Below, in pieces: positions 1 to 10,586 of a DNA stretch of 64,000 nucleotides. The first letter of the stretch is position 1; each line of letters opens with the position of its first letter. Both the position numbers and the translations under genes were made by a program. The notes beneath the pieces are model-generated. The model was not told the DNA's origin. It saw only the letters and a program-made list of their open reading frames with translations, and ran no database searches. This stretch comes from JAHQVI01 sp050330195 (GTDB lineage: Bacteria > Pseudomonadota > Alphaproteobacteria > Rhizobiales > Rhodomicrobiaceae), in the NCBI GenBank assembly GCA_050330195.1, contig JBHJOB010000037.1, positions 1-64,000 of the forward strand, in the 5' to 3' direction.

Positions 1-1488
<1,488 letters not shown>

Positions 1489-1694
1489 TTGGTAGAAAAT
1501 TCGATCTTGGACTTGGTCACTGCGCTTCTTAGGAATTTTAAGAGTCCTAATTGACAACCTACACACATTCAACCGAAGCTGAATGTTTGCATGGTGTTGC
1601 GTGAAACGTAGAACCGCCAAAGTCTCTACCGACTGCCACCGAAGTGGCAGAAGCCAGAACTCCGCCGCCTACGTTTCTCTTCCTTCATATTCAC

Positions 1695-1707
1695 TTGTCA
1701 AAGAGCA
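1695..1707 (-). promoter_or_regulatory. boxA antitermination element in rRNA leader
   Basis: The minus strand reads TGCTCTTTGACAA here, matching the bacterial rRNA boxA that NusB/NusE bind to stop Rho-dependent termination of rRNA transcripts. It lies about 210 nt upstream of the 16S 5' end and downstream of the promoter at 1876-1904, as expected for an rRNA leader. Confidence 0.85.
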
Positions 1708-1875
1708 TAACCGTTCCGAAATTCCGGATAACCGGCAGAGAGAAGCCTCTCCGTCAAACCAGCAAATTCCGGCCGATGATCTCAGGGACCATCAACCCTG
1801 TCACTGTATTTTCAATTTTCGGCGGTGTCTAGAGACAGCGGGGCCGTGTCGCCCGACGCCGTCGTCGATGGCCAA

Positions 1876-1904
1876 TATTTAGGCCCACACGACGTCCCTG
1901 TCAA
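1876..1904 (-). promoter_or_regulatory. rRNA operon promoter
   Basis: On the minus strand a perfect -35 box TTGACA (1904-1899) is followed by a 17-nt spacer and a -10-like TAAATA (1881-1876). AT-rich sequence just upstream (about 1905-1930) could act as an UP element. Placement about 390 nt before the 16S and upstream of boxA fits the rrn promoter. The rest of 1489-2259 shows no convincing gene; it holds the leader on one side and the M23 gene promoter region on the other. Confidence 0.8.
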
Positions 1905-2189
1905 CACCTCTTTTAAACTTTTTTAGCGAGACCCGTCCGATTGGCAGTCGCGCCTTACTGACGCCCGATTACCAACTCATGACTTGATGAGCTAAGATTT
2001 GAGCCAATCCGGTAAAAAAATAGTTAACACACTGAAAAAATTGTAGTTTTGCGATTTTTTGTCGAATTAGCGCTTTATCCGCAGGTGCCGGTTCATCTCT
2101 TGATAAGGCGAGAAAGTCCGTAGCCTCGCCTGTTGACATGCTGTGGAAGAACTGAACAAACTTTCAGCGTGAGATCATCGGCAAAAACC

Positions 2190-2195
2190 TATAAT
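2190..2195 (+). promoter_or_regulatory. candidate -10 box for the M23 peptidase gene
   Basis: A perfect TATAAT lies 65 nt before the GTG start of the M23 gene. No good -35 box is visible at 16-18 nt spacing, so the call rests on the hexamer and its position only. Confidence 0.35.
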
Positions 2196-2259
2196 ATCGC
2201 GCACTTCTAAGCAGAGTACCGATTATAAGCCTGAAAATAAAGATTGTTCGCCAACGGGG

Positions 2260-4293
2260 GTGACAAGTTTGCTGGATCGTAACAGCCAATTCGCGGGCCA
2301 CAACGCCCGCCGCGCTCTTGTTCGCGGCGCGGGCGGAAGAAACCTGCCGCAGATCTATGTGCCTGCAGGCAAGGGCCGGCTGCCAGAACTGTATATGCGT
2401 GATGCAAAAGCCAGGCTTCTGATATCCCGGCTGAAATGGTTCATCTCGACATGTATCGTGGGCGCGGCGGGTTTGTGCATCATCGGTATCGCCATGTACG
2501 CCTCCACCGATATGGAGGACGGCAGCGGCATGGTTGGCTCATTGCGCAGCGCAACGCTTGCCGCCATGAAGCCCAAGGCGACCGGAAATCTGATCGAGGA
2601 CAAGGTCGCGCTGCCCGGTGAAAAGACAGACAAGATCAAGATCACCACGAAAGGCCTTTCAACCCGCTATACGATACAGGACAGCGTCGTCGAGCGGCGC
2701 AATTCACGCGAATTCATCACGGTGAAGCCGTATATCCGCATAACGGCGACGCTATCGAGCATCAAGCCCGACAATAGCGACGAGATTCCCGCTTTCAATC
2801 CGTCCGACCTTTACGCGCCGCAAAAGACCTCCAACGCAAGTGAACGCATCTCCGAGCCTTCGGAAAAAGCGCCGCATAATGACCATCTGACGGTCAAGAT
2901 CGTCGAGCTTGCGGGTGGCTTCCTTCCTGAAGAGGACCGGCAGGCCCTGACCGAGGATGAAGTCGAGCGTTTCGTCGCCGAAGCCGACGCCGTCTACGCC
3001 GAGAGCGCGACCCAGCTTCGTCCCGGCATATTGCCCGAAAGCGATAGCCTGTCAGACGACGCGGACGCCACGATCGCGGATGCGCCGAACAGCGAAGCAA
3101 AGCTGATCCGGACGACCGTGCTGGAGAAAATTTCTGATGACGACGAGCAAAGCGACAACAAGGAGCTGCGGTCCCTCATCGCCGAGCCGGGCGATACGCT
3201 CATCGGCCTGCTGACCCAGGCCGGCGCCGAACAGTGGCAGGCGAACGCCATCAACGACGCAATATCATCCGGAAAAGGGTTCAAGCTGCGCGTGGGACAG
3301 GAAATCCGGCTGATGCTCACGCCTGGCGCAACCGAGTCCTCGAAAGAGCCGACGAAGGTGAGTATTTTCAGCGGCGTCAAACCTGAGGGGACGGCCATTC
3401 GAACCGCGGACGGCGATTATGCGGTTTCCGACGACCATATCCAGGTCAGTCCCACCAGCGACACCGACGACAATGTCATCGAGCGGGCCACGCTCTACAC
3501 CAGCATATACAGCTCGGCGCTCGCGCAGAATCTCGATGCGGAGACGATCACGACTCTCCTGCGCACATTCGGCTACGATGTCGACTACAAGCAGCGCGTG
3601 AAGCCGGGTGACGGTTTCGAGCTGTTTTTCGACGTCAAGCAGGGCGATAATGGCGTCGAGGAGCCGGGCGAACTTCTTTATGTCAGCATGACCGTCGCCG
3701 GGGAAACGATGAAATATTACCGTTACCGCACCCCCGACCGCGTGGTCGATTTCTACAATCCGGAAGGCTCCAACTCCCGCAAGTTCCTGATGCGCAAACC
3801 GATCAAGAACGGCCGTTTCACGTCCGGTTTCGGCTACAGGCGGCATCCGCTTCTGGGTATCAAGAAAATGCACAAGGGTGTCGACTGGGCAGCCCCGACA
3901 GGCACGCCGATCATGGCTGCCGGCAGCGGCACGGTCGAACATGCCGGCCGGTATGGCGGCAACGGCAATTTCGTGAAGATCCGCCACGGCAATGGCTACA
4001 AGACGTCCTACAGCCATCTCCACAGGATCGCCAGCGACCTGAAGAAAGGTTCGAAAGTCCGTCAGGGCCAGCAGATCGGCACCGTCGGCACGACAGGCCT
4101 GTCGACAGGCCCGCATCTGCACTATCAGGTCTACGTCAACGACCGGCCGACCAATCCGCTCAAGATCCACGTGCCGCGCAGCCGCAAGCTCAATGGCCGG
4201 CTGCTGACGGATTTCCGCAAGGAGATGCAGCGGATTGACGAGCTGATGCATCGCGCACCGGTCAAAACGCGGATCGCAGCGGCGAAGGAGTGA
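2260..4293 (+). CDS. M23-family murein endopeptidase, membrane-anchored
   Basis: The product has 677 residues. A short basic N-terminus leads to one transmembrane segment (about residues 62-85). A long variable region follows, with a LysM/OapA-like stretch (PGDTLIGLLTQAG, about 310-360), and a C-terminal M23/LytM domain spans about 517-630. The zinc motifs are visible: HKGVD (about 537-541), SHLH near 586 and GPHLH near 617. Members cleave peptidoglycan cross-bridges in the periplasm or activate amidases; all the metal ligands seem present, so catalysis is plausible. The start is GTG with little SD signal; ATG codons further in would delete the N-terminus before the membrane anchor. A dispersed repeat begins just after the stop. 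Confidence 0.88.
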   Translation: MTSLLDRNSQFAGHNARRALVRGAGGRNLPQIYVPAGKGRLPELYMRDAKARLLISRLKWFISTCIVGAAGLCIIGIAMYASTDMEDGSGMVGSLRSATLAAMKPKATGNLIEDKVALPGEKTDKIKITTKGLSTRYTIQDSVVERRNSREFITVKPYIRITATLSSIKPDNSDEIPAFNPSDLYAPQKTSNASERISEPSEKAPHNDHLTVKIVELAGGFLPEEDRQALTEDEVERFVAEADAVYAESATQLRPGILPESDSLSDDADATIADAPNSEAKLIRTTVLEKISDDDEQSDNKELRSLIAEPGDTLIGLLTQAGAEQWQANAINDAISSGKGFKLRVGQEIRLMLTPGATESSKEPTKVSIFSGVKPEGTAIRTADGDYAVSDDHIQVSPTSDTDDNVIERATLYTSIYSSALAQNLDAETITTLLRTFGYDVDYKQRVKPGDGFELFFDVKQGDNGVEEPGELLYVSMTVAGETMKYYRYRTPDRVVDFYNPEGSNSRKFLMRKPIKNGRFTSGFGYRRHPLLGIKKMHKGVDWAAPTGTPIMAAGSGTVEHAGRYGGNGNFVKIRHGNGYKTSYSHLHRIASDLKKGSKVRQGQQIGTVGTTGLSTGPHLHYQVYVNDRPTNPLKIHVPRSRKLNGRLLTDFRKEMQRIDELMHRAPVKTRIAAAKE

Positions 4294-4299
4294 TCCGCT

Positions 4300-4430
4300 A
4301 AAGCGAGATCCGATAAAATGGATGCCATTTTTCGGAAAAATCGAGCTTGAAACAAGCAGATGCAGATCAGGATGCTTTCATTAAGAAATGATCCTGAGTG
4401 AGATCCGATAAAATGCCATCCCCGCCGTCG
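4300..4430 (+). repeat. Dispersed TAGAGCGAGATCC element, copy A plus tandem fragment
   Basis: The full copy runs from TAAAGCGAGATCC (4299 onward) to GATCCTGAG at about 4398. It lacks the central GC hairpin seen in other copies. A second partial copy of the 5' end (GAGATCCGATAAAATG) starts at 4400, giving a head-to-tail partial duplication. It lies between the M23 stop and the convergent nuclease-like gene. Confidence 0.85.
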
Positions 4431-4456
4431 GCTTCCGGAGCCGCGCTTTGGTGAAT

Positions 4457-5545
4457 TCAGTGGGAGCCGCCCGCCTTGCGGATCTGATCCAGGAAATGAT
4501 CGGAAAAGTCGACCTTGAGCGCTGCCCATAAGAGCATGTGATCGGAGATCTGCCAGGTTCGCCACTGATTGGCATAATAGCTCTGCGGTCCGCCGTTCCA
4601 GAGATCATCGGCTTTTTCGGGGGGCATAAGATCGCGATAGGCGGCGAAATCCTCCTCATTGTTCCGGAAAACCGTATCGAACGGCTGAAATGCTCCGCTT
4701 CCGGCAAGCTCCATGCGTCCCTCAACGAAGCGCAAGGCAATCTGATCGTAATAATGCTGCGTGTCGAGGCTGGCTCTGCGGCGGGTCAACGCCTCGGGGA
4801 CGGAAAATCCATGCCGGTCAAGCGATCGGGCAAGACTATCGGACGGTGCGCCAACGCCGAAATCGCCGAGAATGATATAGTCCTCGCGCTCGCGGTCCTG
4901 CCGCTCCTTCAGGAAGCGCGAAATTTCATCGAGCCAGCTGGAAAAACGCTCCAGATTTTGGGCCTTCAGGCCATCATAGGCCAGATGCAGGGCGCAAAGG
5001 TTGAAGTTGAACCCGCCGGCAGCCTGAAACGCCGCAAGATAGGGCGCACGGCGGAAACGGGGTTCCGCATCCGAACTGTGCGCCGCGTCCTCGCCCGGCG
5101 CAGTGCGCTGGCCGCCCGGCAGAACGATCTCCCCGGCGATCTTGCGGAAAATCAGCTTCGATTGCCGGAAAATGAGCACGATCCGCTCCTCGGAGCCGTC
5201 CGGCCCCTCGATCGCATCCGTCGCAATGTAATCCCATTCGGGACCGAGGATCGCCAACAGGACTTCGAGCGCATCCAGATTGCGGTTAACCTCCTGCAAA
5301 GCCACGAGATCGAATGCGGAAATGATCTCAGCGATGTAATAGAAGGATTCCCGCAGTCTCGGACCGTGTCCCAGGCGGTTCGAATCAAAATCCCGCAAAT
5401 TCCATGTAGCGATAAGCAATGGGTCCCGCCCGGCCCGCTCGATGACCTCCGAGCGCAATTTCTGCCGCAGTGCCAGCAGCCTTTCAGCCGTACGGACCTT
5501 TTCTGAGACATCCATCCATCGCTTGATCGGGAGATATGACGGCAT
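4457..5545 (-). CDS. Endonuclease/exonuclease/phosphatase-family protein
   Basis: The fold family is recognisable from ATWNLRDFD near the N-terminus, VALQEVNRN, a central ILGDFGV and a C-terminal SDH (ISDHMLLWA): the metal-binding Asn, Glu, Asp and His set of the EEP superfamily. The substrate (DNA, phosphoinositide or other phosphodiester) cannot be deduced. The ATG at 5545 gives 362 residues. An in-frame TTG at 5620 would add 25 residues, but that TTG is part of a TTGACA hexamer that may be a -35 box, so I prefer 5545. No signal peptide is visible. Unusually for the family, the nuclease is monocistronic and faces the M23 gene across the repeat. Confidence 0.75.
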   Translation of the reverse strand: MPSYLPIKRWMDVSEKVRTAERLLALRQKLRSEVIERAGRDPLLIATWNLRDFDSNRLGHGPRLRESFYYIAEIISAFDLVALQEVNRNLDALEVLLAILGPEWDYIATDAIEGPDGSEERIVLIFRQSKLIFRKIAGEIVLPGGQRTAPGEDAAHSSDAEPRFRRAPYLAAFQAAGGFNFNLCALHLAYDGLKAQNLERFSSWLDEISRFLKERQDREREDYIILGDFGVGAPSDSLARSLDRHGFSVPEALTRRRASLDTQHYYDQIALRFVEGRMELAGSGAFQPFDTVFRNNEEDFAAYRDLMPPEKADDLWNGGPQSYYANQWRTWQISDHMLLWAALKVDFSDHFLDQIRKAGGSH

Positions 5546-5858
5546 ATGCGGGAACCTGTTGCAAAGCAGCACCCGATTCGGATGCGTGGATATCGCAATC
5601 CGTCGGCCGGGTTTTGTCAAGCGATGCGCCAGAGCTACGGACAGTTTTATAAACGGGCCGGGTCATGCCGCAGGCGCCGCCAAGGGAACTTTTTCCAGAG
5701 GTAGCCGTTTTCAACCCGAGCGAGCCACGCGAGCAGGTCGCCAGGATCTTGCCGTCTACGGCACGGGCTCATGTTTTGTGAATTCCAGCGCTTCTCAGGA
5801 AGCCACTTCGGATCTATTCGGAAGCGCTTTCATCTAAGCGACAGTGGAAAGGAAACAA

Positions 5859-5984
5859 ATGATGCGTGGATTCCTGATTGGCGTATTGGTCGTCGCCGTT
5901 GGTGTTCTGGGTTATCTGTATTATCAGGACCAGCAGAACACCGTTTCGATCGAGCTTGAAGCACCGGAAGTGACGACCAACTAA
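5859..5984 (+). CDS. Small single-span membrane protein, 41 aa
   Basis: This is a short frame starting ATGATGCGTGG with an upstream AAAGGA Shine-Dalgarno at 5848-5853. The peptide begins MMRGFLIGVLVVAVGVLGYL, one hydrophobic span, followed by a polar acidic tail of about 20 residues. Good SD, clear topology and a sensible stop make it likely real. It is the only gene in the gap between the nuclease-like gene and clpB; the 5546-5858 stretch before it shows no other gene, only an 8-bp inverted repeat (AGCGCTTC 5787-5794, GAAGCGCT 5821-5828). Function unknown. Confidence 0.6.
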   Translation: MMRGFLIGVLVVAVGVLGYLYYQDQQNTVSIELEAPEVTTN

Positions 5985-6052
5985 GGCGAGCGTGAAGTGC
6001 CCTCGCCTGCCGGCATGGCGGGCGGAGATGACGGACAAGGCGAAACGAAAAA

Positions 6053-6072
6053 TGGCGGCCCTCGAGCCGCCA
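6053..6072 (-). terminator. Intrinsic terminator after clpB
   Basis: A perfect 7-bp stem (TGGCGGC 6053-6059, GCCGCCA 6066-6072) encloses a 6-nt loop and is followed on the minus strand by ATTTTTCG. It lies 26 nt past the clpB stop. It could also slow plus-strand transcription from the small membrane gene. Confidence 0.75.
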
Positions 6073-6097
6073 CTTTCTTTGGGAGGACAGCCGCAAA

Positions 6098-8704
6098 TCA
6101 TGCAGCGGCGCGTTTGACGACCTCACCGTTGATGATCAAGCCGCCATCGCCCGCGGACACCTGAACCGTATCGCCATCCTTGATCTTGCCTTCGAGCACC
6201 AGCTCGGAAAGCGGATCCTGAACATTCTTCTGAATGACGCGCTTCAACGGCCGGGCGCCGTATGCCGGGTCGTAGCCTTCCGCCGCCAGCCACTCGCGGG
6301 CGGATTCCTCCAGTTCCAGCGAGATCTTCCGCTCATCGAGCAGCTTCTGCAGACGCTCCATCTGAATATCGACGATTGCGGCCATCTGATCCCGGCGCAG
6401 ACGATGGAAGATGAGAATTTCATCGACGCGGTTGAGAAACTCCGGACGGAAATGCTCGCGAACGGACACCATGACACGCGCACGGACGATTTCCGGGTCC
6501 TCGCCCTCAGGCTGTTGCACAAGATATTCCGAACCCAGATTGGACGTCATGATGATCAGGGTGTTACGGAAATCGACCGTTCGGCCTTGACCGTCCGTCA
6601 ACCGTCCATCGTCAAGCACCTGCAGAAGCACGTTGAATACGTCCGAGTGCGCCTTCTCGATTTCATCAAACAGAACAACCTGATAGGGTCTGCGACGTAC
6701 CGCCTCGGTCAGCGCTCCGCCTTCCTCATATCCGACATAGCCGGGAGGCGCGCCGATCAATCTTGCGACGGAATGTTTCTCCATGTATTCCGACATGTCG
6801 ATCCGCACGATGGCGTTGTCGTCGTTGAAAAGGAACGCGGCAAGCGCCTTGCTCAACTCCGTCTTGCCGACGCCTGTGGGGCCAAGGAACATGAAGGAAC
6901 CCATCGGCCGATTGGGGTCCTGAAGCCCCGCCCGCGAGCGGCGAACGGCGGTTGAAACCGCGCGAACGGCTTCTTCTTGCCCGATCACTCGCCTGGAAAT
7001 CATCTCCTCCATCTGGAGAAGCTTTTCTTTCTCGCCTTCGAGCATCTTGTCCACGGGGATGCCCGTCCAGCGCGACACCACGCCGGCAATGTGATCCGGC
7101 GTGACGGCTTCCTCCATCATGCGTCCAGACACGTCCGCGCCCTCGTCTTCCGTATCCCGCAGCTTCTTCTCCAGCTCCGGAATAACGCCATAGGCGAGTT
7201 CGCCCGCGCGCTGTAGATCACCCTTTCTCTGAGCCTGCTCAAGCTCGATGCGCCGGGCATCCAGCTCTTCCTTAATCTTCTGCGCGGAGGACAGCTTGTC
7301 TTTTTCATCCCGCCAGCGCTGGGTGAGCGCGCTGGATTTCTCCTCCAGCTCGGCGATTTCCCTTTGCAGGCGGTCGAGACGATCCTTCGACGCCGGGTCG
7401 GTTTCCTTTCTCAGGGCCTCGCGCTCGATCTTGAGCTGGATCAGCCGCCGGTCGAATTCATCAAGCTCTTCCGGTTTGGAATCGACCTGCATGCGCAGCC
7501 GGCTGGCGGCTTCGTCGACGAGGTCGATGGCCTTGTCTGGCAGGAAGCGGTCGGTAATGTAGCGGTTCGAAAGCGTCGACGCCGATACGAGCGCGCTGTC
7601 CGTTATCCGCACGCCATGATGAAGCTCATATTTTTCCTTCAGCCCGCGCAGGATAGAAATCGTGTCCTCCACGGTCGGCTCGGAAACGAAGACCGGCTGA
7701 AAACGTCGCGCCAGCGCCGCATCCTTTTCGACATTCTTGCGATATTCATCAAGTGTGGTCGCGCCGACACAATGCAGCTCGCCACGGGCCAGGGCGGGCT
7801 TGAGCAGGTTTGACGCATCCATTGCGCCATCAGCCTTGCCCGCGCCGACCAGCGTGTGCATTTCGTCGATGAACAGAATTATGCCGCCTTCCTCGGCCGA
7901 AATTTCCTGCAACACAGCCTTGAGACGCTCTTCGAACTCGCCGCGATACTTCGCACCGGCAATCAGCGCACCCATGTCGAGGGCGAGCAATTTCTTGGTC
8001 TTGAGGCTTTCCGGCACGTCGCCATTGACGATCCGCTGCGCCAAGCCTTCCGCGATGGCGGTCTTGCCGACGCCAGGCTCACCGATGAGCACGGGATTGT
8101 TCTTGGTGCGGCGCGAAAGCACCTGGATCGTCCGGCGGATTTCCTCGTCCCGCCCGATCACGGGATCGAGCTTGCCCTTGGATGCCTCTTCGGTCAGGTC
8201 CCGCGCATAGCGTTTCAGCGCGTCATAGGACTGCTCGGCCGATGCGCTGTCCGCCGTGCGGCCCTTGCGAATATCGTTGATGGCCGCGTTCAGACTGACG
8301 GGCGTCACGCCGGCATCGGCGAGAATCCGGCTGGTCTCGGCCTCTTTCTCCATGGCCAGCGCCATGAGCAGACGCTCGACCGTCACGAAGCTGTCGCCCG
8401 CCTTTTCCGCAAGTTTCTCAGCCTGGTCGAAAACCTTGGCAAGCGCGGGCGCCATATATATCTGGCCCGCTCCGCTGCCGGAAACCTTGGGCATTTTTTC
8501 GAGCGCCGCCTCGGTTTTCGCCAGGGCGTCGCCCGGACGGCCGCCCGCGCGCGATATGAGCCCCGCGGCAAGGCCCTCGGAATCATCCAGCAAGACCTTC
8601 AGCAAATGCTCAGGTGTCAGCCTTTGCTGACCTTCCCGCATGGCCAGTCCCTGCGCCGATTGCAGAAAGCCGCGGGAGCGTTCGGTAAATTTTTCAAAGT
8701 TCAT
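6098..8704 (-). CDS. clpB: ATP-dependent disaggregase ClpB
   Basis: The 868-residue product has the full ClpB layout: N-terminal Clp repeat domain (about 1-145), first AAA+ module with GEPGVGKTA, a long coiled-coil middle domain (about 400-520, which distinguishes ClpB from ClpA/ClpC), and a second AAA+ module with GPTGVGKTE and sensor/arginine-finger regions. It rescues aggregated cytosolic proteins together with DnaK. The start at MNFEKFTERSRG is chosen because GGAGGAAAA precedes it; a longer in-frame extension upstream lacks an SD. A heat-shock-type promoter lies at 8803-8830 and a terminator at 6053-6072, so it is probably a single-gene unit. Confidence 0.97.
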   Translation of the reverse strand: MNFEKFTERSRGFLQSAQGLAMREGQQRLTPEHLLKVLLDDSEGLAAGLISRAGGRPGDALAKTEAALEKMPKVSGSGAGQIYMAPALAKVFDQAEKLAEKAGDSFVTVERLLMALAMEKEAETSRILADAGVTPVSLNAAINDIRKGRTADSASAEQSYDALKRYARDLTEEASKGKLDPVIGRDEEIRRTIQVLSRRTKNNPVLIGEPGVGKTAIAEGLAQRIVNGDVPESLKTKKLLALDMGALIAGAKYRGEFEERLKAVLQEISAEEGGIILFIDEMHTLVGAGKADGAMDASNLLKPALARGELHCVGATTLDEYRKNVEKDAALARRFQPVFVSEPTVEDTISILRGLKEKYELHHGVRITDSALVSASTLSNRYITDRFLPDKAIDLVDEAASRLRMQVDSKPEELDEFDRRLIQLKIEREALRKETDPASKDRLDRLQREIAELEEKSSALTQRWRDEKDKLSSAQKIKEELDARRIELEQAQRKGDLQRAGELAYGVIPELEKKLRDTEDEGADVSGRMMEEAVTPDHIAGVVSRWTGIPVDKMLEGEKEKLLQMEEMISRRVIGQEEAVRAVSTAVRRSRAGLQDPNRPMGSFMFLGPTGVGKTELSKALAAFLFNDDNAIVRIDMSEYMEKHSVARLIGAPPGYVGYEEGGALTEAVRRRPYQVVLFDEIEKAHSDVFNVLLQVLDDGRLTDGQGRTVDFRNTLIIMTSNLGSEYLVQQPEGEDPEIVRARVMVSVREHFRPEFLNRVDEILIFHRLRRDQMAAIVDIQMERLQKLLDERKISLELEESAREWLAAEGYDPAYGARPLKRVIQKNVQDPLSELVLEGKIKDGDTVQVSAGDGGLIINGEVVKRAAA

Positions 8705-8802
8705 GATTTTCCTCCATGGCACGCGGTACCGCCTGTGCAAGCACGGTGACTCACGCCCTGATCGCATTCGTGAAGACCCAGAAGCGGCATCTTCCAAGTT
8801 TA

Positions 8803-8830
8803 ATATAGGATTGCCGCCGGGCGGCAAAAG
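8803..8830 (-). promoter_or_regulatory. Candidate sigma-32 (RpoH) promoter of clpB
   Basis: The minus strand reads CTTT, 17 nt, CCTATATT. This matches the alphaproteobacterial RpoH pattern CTTG-N17/18-CYTATNT in all but one -35 base. A perfect 17-nt palindrome with 8-bp arms (8811-8827, TTGCCGCC arms) fills the spacer, a possible operator or the foot of a hairpin. About 100 nt separate it from the clpB start. Confidence 0.6.
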
Positions 8831-8867
8831 AGGGCATGATCCGGCTCCCAATCATATGGCAGCGAAA

Positions 8868-9641
8868 ATGACAGAACAGACAAATATGGAAGTTGTTTCC
8901 CTGTATCGATACCCGGTGAAAGGGCTTAGCCCACAGCCATTGGGGTCGGTCGCTCTGGAGCCGGGCATGACGGTTCCCTATGATCGCGCCTATGCCATCG
9001 AAAACGGGCCGGGCCGTTTCGATCCCGAAAATCCGAGGCACTTGCCGAAGATCAATTTTCTGATGCTGATGCGGAATGAACGACTGGCTGCGCTGAACGC
9101 CGATTTCGATGAGGAAACGCAAACGCTCACCATTTCACGCGATGGCAAGCAGGTGGCGCGCGGCGCGCTGAACACCAGGCTCGGGCGGCAGCTCATCGAA
9201 CAGTTCATGGCCGGATACATGAAGGACGATCTGAAAGGCCCGCCGCGCATCGTATCGGCGGATGGCCACAGCTTTTCCGACGTTGCGGCCAAGTGCCTGC
9301 ACATCGTCAATCTGGCAACGGTGCGCGATCTTGAAAAAACCGTCGGCAAGACGCTCGACCCATTGCGTTTCCGCGCCAATCTCTATTTTGACGGCGCCGA
9401 TGCGTGGGCGGAACGCAAGTGGCTCGGCCAAACGTTCAGGGCAGGTACGGCCAGGCTGAAAGTCCTGAATGAAACCGTGCGATGCGAGGCGACAAACGTC
9501 AATCCGGCCACCGCTCAGCGCGATACGACAATACCGCCGACGCTGTCGCGAGTATTCGGGCATGACAAGGTCGGCTTCTATGCGGAGGTGCTGGAAGCGG
9601 GCGAAATAAGGCCGGGGGACAAGCTCCAGATCGAGGCCTGA
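8868..9641 (+). CDS. MOSC-domain protein
   Basis: The product has 257 residues, with an N-terminal MOSC beta-barrel (from VVSLYRYPVKGLSP) and a C-terminal MOSC domain containing the conserved Cys in NETVRCEATNVNP. MOSC proteins handle sulfur bound to a cysteine, often in molybdenum-cofactor-dependent reactions; YcbX/YiiM and mARC relatives detoxify N-hydroxylated compounds. No molybdenum gene lies nearby, so the substrate is open. The start is uncertain: ATG at 8856, 8868 and 8886 are all in frame and none has a strong SD. Divergent from clpB with a shared upstream region. Confidence 0.85.
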   Translation: MTEQTNMEVVSLYRYPVKGLSPQPLGSVALEPGMTVPYDRAYAIENGPGRFDPENPRHLPKINFLMLMRNERLAALNADFDEETQTLTISRDGKQVARGALNTRLGRQLIEQFMAGYMKDDLKGPPRIVSADGHSFSDVAAKCLHIVNLATVRDLEKTVGKTLDPLRFRANLYFDGADAWAERKWLGQTFRAGTARLKVLNETVRCEATNVNPATAQRDTTIPPTLSRVFGHDKVGFYAEVLEAGEIRPGDKLQIEA

Positions 9642-9725
9642 GAGGCGCAACTGCCCGGATCGTCATGACCTCGGATTGAAGCAATCCAAAATCATGACCG
9701 GCGGCCGCTTCCAATGGCTTCCACG

Positions 9726-9848
9726 ATCAGGATCATTTCCGATGGAAACGACGCCGGATCTGCATCTGCTTGTTTCAGGCTCAATTTATCCGAAAAGCGT
9801 GTCCTCGCAAATGCGGGGATGGCGCCCGTTTTCTTGGATCTCGCTTTA
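9726..9848 (-). repeat. Dispersed TAGAGCGAGATCC element, copy B
   Basis: Read on the minus strand it starts TAAAGCGAGATCC, and that TAA is also the stop codon of the DUF4167 gene. The middle GC hairpin is decayed and the end hairpin is only half conserved, so this is an older copy. Confidence 0.8.
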
Positions 9849-10586
9849 GGCGGTTGCCTCGTCCGTAGGCTGATCTTCGTTTGAAGCCGGAGCCGCCTTC
9901 GTCGATTTGCGCGTGCTTGGCTTTTTTTCCGCAGTCGGAGCGTTACCCGCATCGGCGCCGCCCGGATAACGACGGCGACGGCGGCGGCCAGTATCCGCCC
10001 CCTCGGCAGAAGCTTCAGCGCCAGCAGCATTCTTGCCGCCAGATTCGCCATCCTGCGCTTCCTCGGCCGGTTCCGCCTTGGGAGCGGGCTGCGGCTGTTC
10101 TTCCGGCGGCTGATCTGCCTGAGCTGCAAACGGCTGCGGTTGCGGTTGCGGTTGCGCTTCGGAGCGCGGCTGCGGATCGGAGTGCGGCTGCGGCTGTTCG
10201 CGCATTCCGGAAGAATTTCCATCACGCTGCGGCCGTTGCGCGCCATTCATTGTGTGGCTGGCGTCACTGCCATTATGCGCCGCAGGTTGTGCATTCTGCA
10301 CGGTCTGGGCCTGCTGGGCAGCCATGATGATGCGGTTGTAATGCTCCGCATGCTGAAAATAATTCTCGGACATGATGGTATCGCCGGACGAAGATGCGTC
10401 GCGGGCGAGCGTCATGTATTTTTCGGCAATCTGAGCGGCCGTGCCCCTGATTTTGACATCGGGGCCGTTGGACTCGAAGGACCGGGAAAGCGGATTCTGC
10501 GCCTTGCGATTATTCGTGTTCGAGCTGTTATTGCTGCTGCTGGTGCCGCGACCCCTGCCGCGCCTGTTTTGCTGTCCTTGCCTCAT
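9846..10586 (-). CDS. DUF4167-family low-complexity basic protein
   Basis: The product has 246 residues. The N-terminus is basic and Asn/Ser-rich (MRQGQQNRRGRGRG), followed by the conserved DUF4167 core (DVKIRGTAAQIAEKYMTLAR and a YFQHAEHYNRI helix, about residues 40-105). The rest is disordered and rich in Gln, Pro, Ala and Lys, including a PQ-repeat, and ends in a poly-Lys/Thr tail. The N-terminus looks RNA-binding, but no function is established. The ATG at 10586 is chosen for its GGGAG SD; an upstream in-frame ATG adds 14 residues. The neighbourhood DUF4167-prmC-prfA is usual in Rhizobiales. Its stop codon is the first triplet of repeat copy B. Confidence 0.85.
   Translation of the reverse strand: MRQGQQNRRGRGRGTSSSNNSSNTNNRKAQNPLSRSFESNGPDVKIRGTAAQIAEKYMTLARDASSSGDTIMSENYFQHAEHYNRIIMAAQQAQTVQNAQPAAHNGSDASHTMNGAQRPQRDGNSSGMREQPQPHSDPQPRSEAQPQPQPQPFAAQADQPPEEQPQPAPKAEPAEEAQDGESGGKNAAGAEASAEGADTGRRRRRRYPGGADAGNAPTAEKKPSTRKSTKAAPASNEDQPTDEATA

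Noticed and set aside
3265..4251. 328-codon frame opposite the M23 peptidase gene
   Set aside because: Shadow of a high-GC gene: no SD, no family features, fully contained within the M23 coding region.
5546..5620. N-terminal extension of the nuclease-like gene from a TTG at 5620
   Set aside because: The TTG belongs to a TTGACA hexamer that fits a promoter, and the extra 25 residues have no family resemblance.
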